Assembly: GCA_964636985.1 (NCBI GenBank) | Contig: CAZWSX010000033.1 | Span: forward strand, 1-62,561 | Origin: CAZWSX01 sp964636985 | GTDB taxonomy: Bacteria; Planctomycetota; Planctomycetia; Pirellulales; Pirellulaceae | Direction of reading: 5' to 3' | DNA length: 62,561 bases | In this document: positions 10,801 through 17,749 of the stretch, piece by piece | How positions within the stretch are numbered: position 1 is the stretch's first letter | Layout: each line of letters opens with the position of its first letter | The notes under the pieces: model-generated | The model's input: the letters and a program-made list of their open reading frames with translations, nothing else | What the model was told of the DNA's origin: nothing | Database searches by the model: none | Position numbers and translations under genes: made by a program

Positions 10801-11359
10801 TTTGATACTGTTTGACGAATCCGCCGACACTGGCAACCTCCGAAACACCCTCTACCGCCTGCAATTGAAAGCGGACATACCAGTCTTGCAGCGATCGCAA
10901 TTGTCCTAGATCAGCACCATCCGCTTCTAGTGTGTACCAATAGACCTGGCCGAGGGCCGTGGCATCTGGACCGAGCACAGGAGTGACTCCTGGGGGCAGT
11001 CGATCCGCCGCCACCGTCATCCGCTCCATCACACGTGAGCGCGCCCAGTAGTAATCGACTTCGTCCTTGAAGATGACGAAGATCATCGAGAAACCAAAGG
11101 CCGATGCCGAGCGAATGGTTTTAACGCCCGGCGTTCCCTGCAAGCTCACCGTCAGCGGATACGTAACCTGGTCTTCGACATCTTGGGGTGATCGTCCCGG
11201 CCAGTCCGCAAAAACGATGACCTGTTTCTCGCCAATGTCGGGAATCGCATCGACCGGCGTATTGATGAGACAGTAGAAGCCGACGACAAGGGCAACCGCC
11301 GCCAGCAATATGACGAGGAAGCGGTTACCAAGGCACCAGCGGATGATGGCATTGATCAT
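7802..11359 (-). CDS. cusA: CusA-like heavy-metal efflux RND pump
   Basis: 1185 residues, inner-membrane proton-driven RND antiporter of the heavy-metal (HME) group. The N-terminus RFLVILLAAVAL, DIGEKQVIVFADWPGRSP and the TM4 region GDVADMGIIMTEN are typical. The three methionines that carry Cu(I)/Ag(I) through E. coli CusA have counterparts here in LLFMPSL, PIGMFETV and RIVMLQTGF, so copper/silver is the likely substrate. It is about 140 residues longer than E. coli CusA, because of an insert of roughly 100 residues or more with extra hydrophobic segments before YPVAFALQK. ATG 11359 is preceded by AGAGGA. The adaptor gene ends 14 bases upstream. Confidence 0.92.
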   Translation of the reverse strand: MINAIIRWCLGNRFLVILLAAVALVVGFYCLINTPVDAIPDIGEKQVIVFADWPGRSPQDVEDQVTYPLTVSLQGTPGVKTIRSASAFGFSMIFVIFKDEVDYYWARSRVMERMTVAADRLPPGVTPVLGPDATALGQVYWYTLEADGADLGQLRSLQDWYVRFQLQAVEGVSEVASVGGFVKQYQIDVHPDKMRAQRVTLAEIYDAVRRSNIDVGAKVVENNGYEFFIRGVGFVKSLQDVENIVIRQEAGTPIFVKNVATVQLGSDFRRGVLDKSGREAVGGVVVMRYGENPLRVIERVKAKITEIEPGLRLNLSSGKQVHVRIVPFYDRTQIIHETMDTLKEALSEEAIVAGIVVIIFLLHIRSSLVILPTLPLSVAMSFIAMYLLGVDSNIMSLAGLAIAIGDVADMGIIMTENIYRRLVAEPNRPHATVVYEASTEVGSAILTSVTNTIISFIPVFALADQEGKLFKPLAYTKTFAITASVILAVTLVPVLSYYMLKPTQWSKTRSLLLSLLVGAVAIFATHYILMWSFESSSQATGWPTSIAVGVMVGLAIYRMGRERLLPLEENVVARVIYGVYRPSLRWVLNNKGTFLTIPLAIAVAGTVIWLGFGRIAYPVAFALQKVGADPSGTAAWVRLEKAFPGIGREFMPPLDEGSLLFMPSLLPSASLSQVEDILARQDRAIYEVPEVVSVVGKAGRAESALDPAPIGMFETVILLKPESEWRKVHQAQWYSDMGWISWAKPLLNYGWPEERTITKDEILAELQAKTAMPGVLPTWLQPIQTRIVMLQTGFRAMMGVKIFGSDPQEIERVGLQMEQLLRKVPGATDVVADRIVGKPYIQYEIDREVIARYGVNIRDVQDVIEIAIGGENLTVSVEGRERYPIRVRYPRELRQRFEDLERVLVPTSTGAQMPISQLARITYTVGPQELKSEGGLLVGYVTLNTRDRDEVSVVEDAEKLLQSEKKRSDELVAAGQHEQATLVVPTGYYWKWSGQFENQRRATDRLSILVPAVILSMFLMLYLGLGRWWLALIVFFGILVSTSGGFLMLYLWGVNLSVAVWVGFIALFGVADDDSVVILTYLEQIFGERVPRSVEEVREMVLDGGLKRVRPCLMTTATTVIGLLPVFLTNGRGSDVMQPMAIPSMGGMAVQIITMFVAPCLYCMVKEWQLRRGLIVETPADQIES

Positions 11360-11373
11360 CGGGATCCTCTGAA

Positions 11374-12888
11374 TTAGTGCTGATGACTTGGGGTAGAAGC
11401 TGGCTTTGATTTCGAGGGTGCGCCCGACGTATGGCCTTCGTGCCCCCCATGCCCCGCATGCAGGTTTACCGAAGATTGCCCGTCGGCATACAAGAGACTC
11501 GGCATGCCTTCGATCTGCCGCTGGCTGTCCAACATGAATCCACCGCGGATCACGACTTCGTCGCCCTCGGCCAGACCGTCGATTACGGGGTAATAGCTGA
11601 TCGCTTGGCCCTTAGCGTCCGTTGCGTCAGCCCGTGGTCCCAGCTTGACGTCGACTAGTTCGAAGGCGCCCTGTTTGTTCTTGCGATAGGCAATCTGTCG
11701 TCGTCCCGTGTCTAGTACGGCGCTAGCCCGAATTGCCAGCGGACGCCCTGGTTGCGACGTGTGGTCACCCGAGCTGCTGTGCTCGTGAACCGGGGCGTTA
11801 GCAACTGGGTGGCCTGGAACTTGTTCCAGCTCCATGTCACACACCGGGCACCTACCGGGATCGTCTCGAACGATTTCGGGATGCATGGGGCAGAGATACT
11901 TCCCTTCCAGTCCCGTTGGTTCTGGCGTGCCATCAGCGCGTAAGCGAACGCGGATTGTCGCTGACGCATACATAGCCGGCTTCAGTCGTCGATCCTCATT
12001 CTTCAGATTGACTCGCACTTTAACCGTGCGGGTTTGATCGTCGAGGAAGGGCTCGATAAAGACGATCGTTCCCGGAAACACTTCGCCGGGATAAGCTTCG
12101 ACGGTAACATCAACCGGCTGGCCATAGCGGACGGAACCTAGATCAGCCTCGTAAATATCGAGATAAAGCCAGATCGGATCTAGCTCCGCGATTCGGTACA
12201 ACGAGTCGCCTTCTTCCACATACATGCCTTCGCGTATCTTCTTCTCGACAATCGTGCCGCCAATCGGAGCATAAACGGTGAGATGGGTGTGTTCCTTGCG
12301 GTTCTTTTCCAGTTCTGCGATCTGTTCGGGAAGAACGCCCAGCAATTGAAGTTTTGTACGGGCAGATTCGACCTGCGATTTAGCAAAACGACGGTCACCG
12401 GAAGCACCGTCAATTGCCTCCAAGGCGCGCAGCAATTCAGCTTGCGTGGCAAAAAGCGTGGGACTGTAAATGTCCACAAGGTGGTCCTTGGGCTTGACTT
12501 CGATTCCAGTAAAGTCTGCGTATACACGGTCAATCCGGCCAGCAATCCGGGCGGTAATCTCCTTCACGCGCCGCTCGTTGTAATCCAGCTTGCCTACGGT
12601 GCGAATCTCCTTAGAGAGGTCGCGATACTCAACAAGCTCCGTTTCCACGTTGGCGCGCTCTTCCGTCAGAGCTTGTTCGGTTTTGAGTTGCGAAAGTGGA
12701 ATCAGCCTCATCCCACATATTGGACATGGGCCGGGTTTTGGTAAGCGGATCTGGGGGTGCATGGAGCACGTCCATACGTCCCCAGACGCATTGCTGGTAT
12801 CGGCACTTGGTCTGGCAACGGCAAAAATCGCCGCCGCGAGGACGACGCCCGCTAGGATGAGTGCTGCTCTTAGCATCCATGATTTCAT
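11374..12888 (-). CDS. cusB: CusB-like periplasmic adaptor with two heavy-metal-binding domains
   Basis: 504 residues from ATG 12888 (MKSWMLRAALILAG, a signal anchor). That start overlaps the stop of the upstream ATPase gene as ATGA and has AGGAG 8 bases before it; the frame is open further upstream inside the ATPase gene. Two copies of the small heavy-metal-binding motif occur: CSMHPQIRLPKPGPCPICGM after the anchor, and CPMHPEIVRDDPGRCPVCDM about 330 residues on. Between them is an HlyD-type barrel and lipoyl/coiled-coil adaptor. The C-terminus is His-rich (HAGHGGHEGH, ending in HQH). It links the CusA-like pump to the outer-membrane channel and may hand over Cu(I). Confidence 0.9.
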   Translation of the reverse strand: MKSWMLRAALILAGVVLAAAIFAVARPSADTSNASGDVWTCSMHPQIRLPKPGPCPICGMRLIPLSQLKTEQALTEERANVETELVEYRDLSKEIRTVGKLDYNERRVKEITARIAGRIDRVYADFTGIEVKPKDHLVDIYSPTLFATQAELLRALEAIDGASGDRRFAKSQVESARTKLQLLGVLPEQIAELEKNRKEHTHLTVYAPIGGTIVEKKIREGMYVEEGDSLYRIAELDPIWLYLDIYEADLGSVRYGQPVDVTVEAYPGEVFPGTIVFIEPFLDDQTRTVKVRVNLKNEDRRLKPAMYASATIRVRLRADGTPEPTGLEGKYLCPMHPEIVRDDPGRCPVCDMELEQVPGHPVANAPVHEHSSSGDHTSQPGRPLAIRASAVLDTGRRQIAYRKNKQGAFELVDVKLGPRADATDAKGQAISYYPVIDGLAEGDEVVIRGGFMLDSQRQIEGMPSLLYADGQSSVNLHAGHGGHEGHTSGAPSKSKPASTPSHQH

Positions 12889-15668
12889 GATTGCGCTCCT
12901 TGCTCCATTTCGGTTGTTGGCGCTGCGGCAGAGCTCCAAGCCCACCATAACTTGGTCAATTCAATGGCCGTGACGGGAGTAAGGGCAAGCGCTACTATCA
13001 CACCCCATTCCCAGAGCGGGTGCGTAGAAACTTCGAAGACCGATTGGGTCAATGGCAGAACTACGATGCTGACTTGCAGAAGGCCCGAGACCACGAGTGC
13101 CAGCAGAAGCATGGGATTGGTGAAGAACCCCAGTTGGCCCCAAGTGAGTTTCTGGCTTCGGGCGGCCAGCGCTCGGAGAAGTTCGGCATAAACAACTACG
13201 CAAAAGGTCATTGCGCGGGCATCTTTAATTTCCTGCGGATGGCGCAGATAGCTGAACGCAAACGCCGCCAAGCCAACTCCTCCCACCAGCAATCCCTGCA
13301 CGAGAATCGTCCATCCGAGACTCCAAGAGAGGATCGACTCACGTGGCGAGCGAGGTTGTCGCAGCATGGTGCCCGGCTCGGGCGGCTCCAGGGAAAGCGC
13401 CAGGGCCGGTAAGCCATCGGTAACCAAATTGATCCATAGCAGTTGAATCGGCAGCAACGGAGCAGGCCAGCCAAGCAGGCTGGCGACGAACATCAACAGA
13501 ATTTCGCCGGCGTTACATGATAAAAGGTATTGCAGTACCTTTTGAACGTTGTCGAAAATGCCTCTTCCCTCTTCGACCGCATTGACAATCGAAGCAAAGT
13601 TGTCGTCCGTCAGCACCATGTCAGATGCTTCCTTCGTGACATCCGTACCGGTGATTCCCATCGCGATCCCGATATCGGCAGCCTTGATGGCCGGTGCGTC
13701 GTTCACGCCATCGCCAGTCATTGCCACGACTTGGCCCTGAGATTTCCAGGCCTTCACCACGCGCAGCTTGTGCTCGGCGGTGACACGAGCGTACACCGCG
13801 ATCTCCCGAACTCCTTCTGCCAGCTGCTGGTCGGTCATTTGGTCGAGGTCGATGCCGCGCACAACTTGTTGTTCAGGACCCGCCATGTCCAACTCGCGCG
13901 CCACGGCTAGTGCGGTCGCTGGGTGGTCGCCGGTAATCATCACCGGTCGGATGCCGGCTTGGCGGCACGTCTGCACGGCCAGTTTCACTTCTTCGCGCGG
14001 CGGATCAATCATTCCCGCCAAGCCGGTGAATACCAGGCCCTCTTCAACAATGTCCCGGACCTCTGGTTCGGAAATCCTCCGATAGGCCAGCGCCAACACC
14101 CGCAACGCTCGTGATGCCATTTCCGTGTTGACTTGCAACCAAGCTTCCCGACGCTCCGCGGTCAGCGGCCGTTCCAAATCGCCGATTCGTTCGGCGATGC
14201 ACTTCGACAAAATGATCTCGGGCGCGCCTTTGGTGTACATCCATTGCCCGTTATCGCTGTGCTGCACAACGACCGACATGGCCTTGCGCGTGGAATCGAA
14301 CGGTATCTCGAACACAACCGAGTTCGTTGTCTTGTTCGCGAGCACCCCTGCCTTAATGGCAGCCACATGCAAAGCACCCTCCGTCGGATCCCCGATGACT
14401 TGCCAACCAAGGCCTTCGCTCTGCGGCACGAGTTGCGAGTTGTTGCAGTACGCGCCAATCAACAATGTTTGAACAAGGTCCGCACGGTCGCTAGGATTAA
14501 TCCCTCGCAAAGCGCCGTCGCCTGTTGCCTCGAGAAACTCGCCACGCGGGAGGTAGCCAACTCCCGAAAGCGTGTAGCGAGAGTTGCCAACCGCCACTTC
14601 TCTGACGGTCATCTCGTTTCGGGTCAACGTGCCGGTTTTATCCGAACATATCACCGTCACGCAGCCGAGCGTTTCCACGCTCGGCAGTTTTCGAACGAGT
14701 GCGTTACGTTTAACCATGCGCTGAAGTCCCAGCGCAAGGGAAATCGTCACGACGGCCGGCAATCCTTCGGGAACAGCGGCGACAGCCAGACTGACTGCGG
14801 TCAAAATGGCCACCAGCATCGGTCCGCCGCGGAGAATCTGCAAGACAAAGATGACGCCGACAATGACAAGGCAGAGGATGATCAGGACCCGACCCAGTTC
14901 CTCGAGCCGCCGCTGAAGGGGAGTTGGCTCGGCCTCGCTGAGCTGTAGCATCCCGGCGATGTAGCCGAGTTCGGTCTTCATCCCCGTCGCTGTGACTAGC
15001 GCCGTAGCTTTGCCAGTCGCCACAATGGTGCCCATAAAAACCATGTTGCGCCGGTCTGCGAGCGGCGTGTTGGCATCAAGGATTTGGGCTGGGTCTTTCG
15101 ACGTTTGCGTGGACTCGCCAGTTAGGGCCGACTCCTGAACAGCAAACCCGAACGATCGCAGTAGCCTCGCGTCAGCGACGATGTTGTCCCCCGCCTCCAA
15201 CTCCAAGATGTCGCCTGGGACCACGTCCTGAGCCGGGATCGATTGCAGACGACCATCCCGTAGCACACGAGCCAACGGCGCGGACATTTTCTGCAGAGCC
15301 GACAATGCCCTCTCAGCGCGTTCTTCCTGAAGAAATCCAATCACGGCGTTGAGAACGACGATGGCTAAGATAGCGAGGGCGTCTACCCACTCGCCCATTG
15401 CTCCAGAAATCACCGCCGCAACGATGAGAATCCAAATCACGAGATCCTTGAATTGTGCGAGCAGCTTCCGCCAAAGCGGGATAGGAGGTGCCTCTGTCAG
15501 TGTATTGGGGCCAAATCTGTTCCGTCGCGTCTCCGCCTCTGTGCATGTTAGCCCGTGAGTTGCGTTGGCATCGAACGATTCAAGAACTACGCTCGCGGAT
15601 TCCGCAAAGGGAATTCTTGTATCGTTACCCTTGCCCCGCGTCTTCAGGTCGTCGACTGTTGCACTCAT
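12885..15668 (-). CDS. P2-type (Ca2+/Mn2+-like) cation-transporting ATPase
   Basis: 927 residues from ATG 15668 (MSATVDDLK); the open frame runs 53 codons further but crosses the preceding gene's end. It has an N-terminal cation ATPase domain, LTGES in the actuator, the phosphorylation site SDKTGTLTRNE, TGDGVNDAPAIK in the hinge, and about ten membrane segments. The M4 motif VPEGLP and the M6 motif NLVTDGLPALAL are those of P2A Ca2+-type pumps, not of P1B copper ATPases, which have CPC and N-terminal CxxC domains. It is therefore unexpected in a Cu/Ag efflux operon. Its stop overlaps the cusB start, so the two are translationally coupled. Confidence 0.9.
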   Translation of the reverse strand: MSATVDDLKTRGKGNDTRIPFAESASVVLESFDANATHGLTCTEAETRRNRFGPNTLTEAPPIPLWRKLLAQFKDLVIWILIVAAVISGAMGEWVDALAILAIVVLNAVIGFLQEERAERALSALQKMSAPLARVLRDGRLQSIPAQDVVPGDILELEAGDNIVADARLLRSFGFAVQESALTGESTQTSKDPAQILDANTPLADRRNMVFMGTIVATGKATALVTATGMKTELGYIAGMLQLSEAEPTPLQRRLEELGRVLIILCLVIVGVIFVLQILRGGPMLVAILTAVSLAVAAVPEGLPAVVTISLALGLQRMVKRNALVRKLPSVETLGCVTVICSDKTGTLTRNEMTVREVAVGNSRYTLSGVGYLPRGEFLEATGDGALRGINPSDRADLVQTLLIGAYCNNSQLVPQSEGLGWQVIGDPTEGALHVAAIKAGVLANKTTNSVVFEIPFDSTRKAMSVVVQHSDNGQWMYTKGAPEIILSKCIAERIGDLERPLTAERREAWLQVNTEMASRALRVLALAYRRISEPEVRDIVEEGLVFTGLAGMIDPPREEVKLAVQTCRQAGIRPVMITGDHPATALAVARELDMAGPEQQVVRGIDLDQMTDQQLAEGVREIAVYARVTAEHKLRVVKAWKSQGQVVAMTGDGVNDAPAIKAADIGIAMGITGTDVTKEASDMVLTDDNFASIVNAVEEGRGIFDNVQKVLQYLLSCNAGEILLMFVASLLGWPAPLLPIQLLWINLVTDGLPALALSLEPPEPGTMLRQPRSPRESILSWSLGWTILVQGLLVGGVGLAAFAFSYLRHPQEIKDARAMTFCVVVYAELLRALAARSQKLTWGQLGFFTNPMLLLALVVSGLLQVSIVVLPLTQSVFEVSTHPLWEWGVIVALALTPVTAIELTKLWWAWSSAAAPTTEMEQGAQS

Positions 15669-15693
15669 TGGTGGTCTGCTTCGCGATCGCCAG

Positions 15694-16350
15694 CTAGGTT
15701 CTGAACCAGACGTACTTGGCAGGTTCTTTGGCAAACTGCTCCTGGCATTCACCGGAGCAGAAGAAATACGTATGCCCGCGATAACTTTCTTCCGCGGCAA
15801 CGGACGATCGTGTGAAACGCATTCCACACACTGGGTCTGTGACCAGAGCGTCGCTCAAGGTCTCTTCGCCTCGATCGAGGCGGAAGTAATCACCTAGGAA
15901 CTCCAGTAATTTGCTCTCGACCCATGCGGCAACTGCGTCGTCGCTGTGGGTCTCAAGACCTACGATGAGCCTGTCGTGCGGCTCGTACTTCTGAAATACA
16001 GGTGTAATTCGAAACTCGTAACGAATAATGAGATTGTCGACCCGATCGTCGTGCTCTAGCAGGAAGTCAACCCTGCAACTTGCGGGAAAACGTTCGCAAT
16101 ATCCAAAAACAGCCCCACAACGGTCCGGGCGCGCTTCATTTGCGAGATCCGCATTGGGAAAGCACGCGACCGTTGCTTGCAAACGCGGCTTGATGACTTC
16201 GGAAACAAGCCGCGCGGCGACTTCGTTGCACTTCCTTAGCTTGGGCAGCAAGTCCGCCATTTGTTGATGGATCAGTTCGGGGTTGGAAACCGCGACTCGC
16301 GCGGCCTTCAACCGTGACTTGAGCTGCAGCTTGAACTCGTCGAGCGACAT
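15694..16350 (-). CDS. YHS-domain protein of unknown function
   Basis: 218 residues, no signal peptide. The first 170 residues are not recognised; they include Cys residues around RPDRCGAVFGYCERFPASCR and a charged, helix-rich start. The C-terminal 45 residues form a YHS domain: TDPVCGMRF, then HTYFFCSGECQEQF. YHS domains bind metal through these cysteines and occur in copper resistance proteins. It is the first gene of the tight operon that runs YHS protein, ATPase, adaptor, pump, LOG-YHS. A cytoplasmic copper chaperone or sensor is possible but unproven. Confidence 0.75.
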   Translation of the reverse strand: MSLDEFKLQLKSRLKAARVAVSNPELIHQQMADLLPKLRKCNEVAARLVSEVIKPRLQATVACFPNADLANEARPDRCGAVFGYCERFPASCRVDFLLEHDDRVDNLIIRYEFRITPVFQKYEPHDRLIVGLETHSDDAVAAWVESKLLEFLGDYFRLDRGEETLSDALVTDPVCGMRFTRSSVAAEESYRGHTYFFCSGECQEQFAKEPAKYVWFRT

Positions 16351-16378
16351 TTTGGTTTCTCGGTACGGTCAGGGGCAC

Positions 16379-16477
16379 TTAGGGGATCGTAGAGAAAGCC
16401 AGCCGTTGCTGCGCAAAGGCGACGGGAGCGACGGCCAGGCAAGCGATCAACATCATCGAATAAAGTGCGGTCTTCAT
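16379..16477 (-). CDS. short secreted peptide or truncated gene
   Basis: ATG 16477 is preceded by GGGGAG at good distance and opens a 32-residue frame that is almost all signal peptide: MKTALYSMMLIACLAVAPVA followed by a likely cleavage after FAQ, then only about ten residues. It may be a real micropeptide of the metal island or the 5' remnant of a secreted protein. The frame is too short for a family call. Confidence 0.35.
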   Translation of the reverse strand: MKTALYSMMLIACLAVAPVAFAQQRLAFSTIP

Positions 16478-16589
16478 GTGAGTTCTCCCCATGAGAAATT
16501 GATACGACCTGGACTGTCCGCGTACGAACGGACATCCCGAGAAACTAGAAATCGACGCCACGCGACGCGCTGCTAATCGCGTGAAAAAA

Positions 16590-17063
16590 TCAGTTAATCC
16601 GGACGCCGAGCAAGATTTGAGCAGACAGACGCTCGTGACTAAGAATGACGTCGGGCTTCAACGAAAAGTCAATGGCGTAGTTGGCAACCGTCAAAGGAAT
16701 GTGGAGTACGCCAGACCAGCAGTCCTGAAAATGACGACCCACCTGAGAAACGTCGCTGGTAGGAGCTACTGACCACTCCTTATTCACCAGATCCCTCATA
16801 ACACAACGACATCGTGAGTTGCATTGACGTCCGCTAATCGTGGAGCACGAGCATCGCTGCTTTCCTTTGCACCGTTCGCACACCGCCTGAGATTTAGCTT
16901 GGCAACAAGTCGTTCGCGCAGCGGCTTTCGCGCAACACACTGTCGATTTCGACTCGACCATCGAATTGCAACAGCAGCACGCCGACGTAGCTGGCATGCA
17001 TGTCGCAAAAAACGCGAGCAATGCCATGGCATGTGCGACGGGAGTAAGGGACAACCGGTGCAT
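16590..17063 (-). CDS. cysteine-rich secreted protein of the copper island
   Basis: 157 residues starting with a signal peptide (MALLAFFATCMPATSA). The next 75 residues hold about 15 cysteines in runs and pairs: CCCC, CC, CC, CERC, CSC, CNSRCRC. The last third is ordinary and has one Cys. No known fold is recognised. Cysteine density like this, with export signals and a place at the head of a Cu/Ag efflux gene set, suggests a periplasmic metal sink, but that is inference. A sigma-54-like promoter lies about 97 bases upstream. Confidence 0.6.
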   Translation of the reverse strand: MHRLSLTPVAHAMALLAFFATCMPATSACCCCNSMVESKSTVCCAKAAARTTCCQAKSQAVCERCKGKQRCSCSTISGRQCNSRCRCVMRDLVNKEWSVAPTSDVSQVGRHFQDCWSGVLHIPLTVANYAIDFSLKPDVILSHERLSAQILLGVRIN

Positions 17064-17159
17064 GATTTGCCAGTGACTGAGGTGCCTTCAAATTCGGCGT
17101 GTCGACAATTCCAAATATGGAATTAATCACGCCAATGAACACCTGAAAAAGCAGGTTAC

Positions 17160-17174
17160 GCAAGTGCCGTGCCT
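17160..17174 (-). promoter_or_regulatory. candidate sigma-54 promoter of the Cys-rich/copper genes
   Basis: On the minus strand AGGCAC-GGCAC-TTGC matches the -24/-12 consensus at 9 of 10 positions with exact N5 spacing. It points to the Cys-rich gene, about 97 bases away, and perhaps to the whole minus-strand copper operon. Confidence 0.5.
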
Positions 17175-17749
17175 ACGTGTGGAACGTTTGGTTAATCTTG
17201 GGTGTTTCATCTGTTCGCAATTCGTCGCTTTCGACGACGAGGTCGCAGAATCTGCTGAACAAGGTGCGCAGCATCCTGGAATTGCGCGACACTACGACCC
17301 ATGAAACCGCCGAATTGCGCGCGAATTCGTCCCCTGGCAGTACGAAGCCGCACGCTGGAGCGCGCCTCCGAACATTTGAAGGACCAGTTGCTCAAGTGTT
17401 TCTTTGAGCGTCCGTCGGGTACCCTGTGGTGAGAGCTTTGCCCAGGCATCTCATGCTTCGATCCCTCGTGTCTTATCCCAGACGCTGGGCTGTCCCCAGA
17501 AACGGAGTTGGGGACCAGCCTGGAGGTGCGCAATAATTCCCGAAAATCAGTCTTCAGTTGGAGTCTAACGCGCGTCCGTGGTCGGCTGAACGTGCGGTAA
17601 TAAGTCTGCCGATATGTCGGAATAGTTCGTCGGCAAAGAGTTTGCCGTTTCTGAGCCGCGAGTGCCTCACCATCGGCCCACAAGGAGTTAGGCGTTGGCA
17701 CGTGCCAGCGTCGCCATGTCCAAATGCGACTCCGCAAAGAGAGGCCGTC
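17175..17749. other. non-coding region between divergent metal genes
   Basis: About 575 bases separating the minus-strand copper genes from the plus-strand TolC-like gene. Open frames on both strands lack protein-like composition. No metal-regulator gene (CueR, CusRS, ArsR) is present here. It is expected to hold the promoter of the TolC-like gene, but I could not assign one with confidence. Confidence 0.4.

Noticed and set aside
10070..10909. Long open frame (279 codons) on the plus strand inside cusA
   Set aside because: It is antisense to a clear RND pump gene; its composition (His/Arg-rich, no motif) is that of a shadow frame.
14133..14948. Plus-strand frame of 271 codons inside the P-type ATPase gene
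   Set aside because: Antisense shadow of a gene with all P-type ATPase motifs.
17427..17441. Possible sigma-54 site TGGTGA-GAGCT-TTGC toward the TolC-like gene
   Set aside because: Only three of six bases match in the -24 element and it is over 300 bases from the gene.
17207..17737. Minus-strand frame of 176 codons in the gap before the TolC-like gene
   Set aside because: Arg/Ser-rich with no motif, no ribosome-binding site and no conserved segment; looks like random open sequence in GC-rich DNA.
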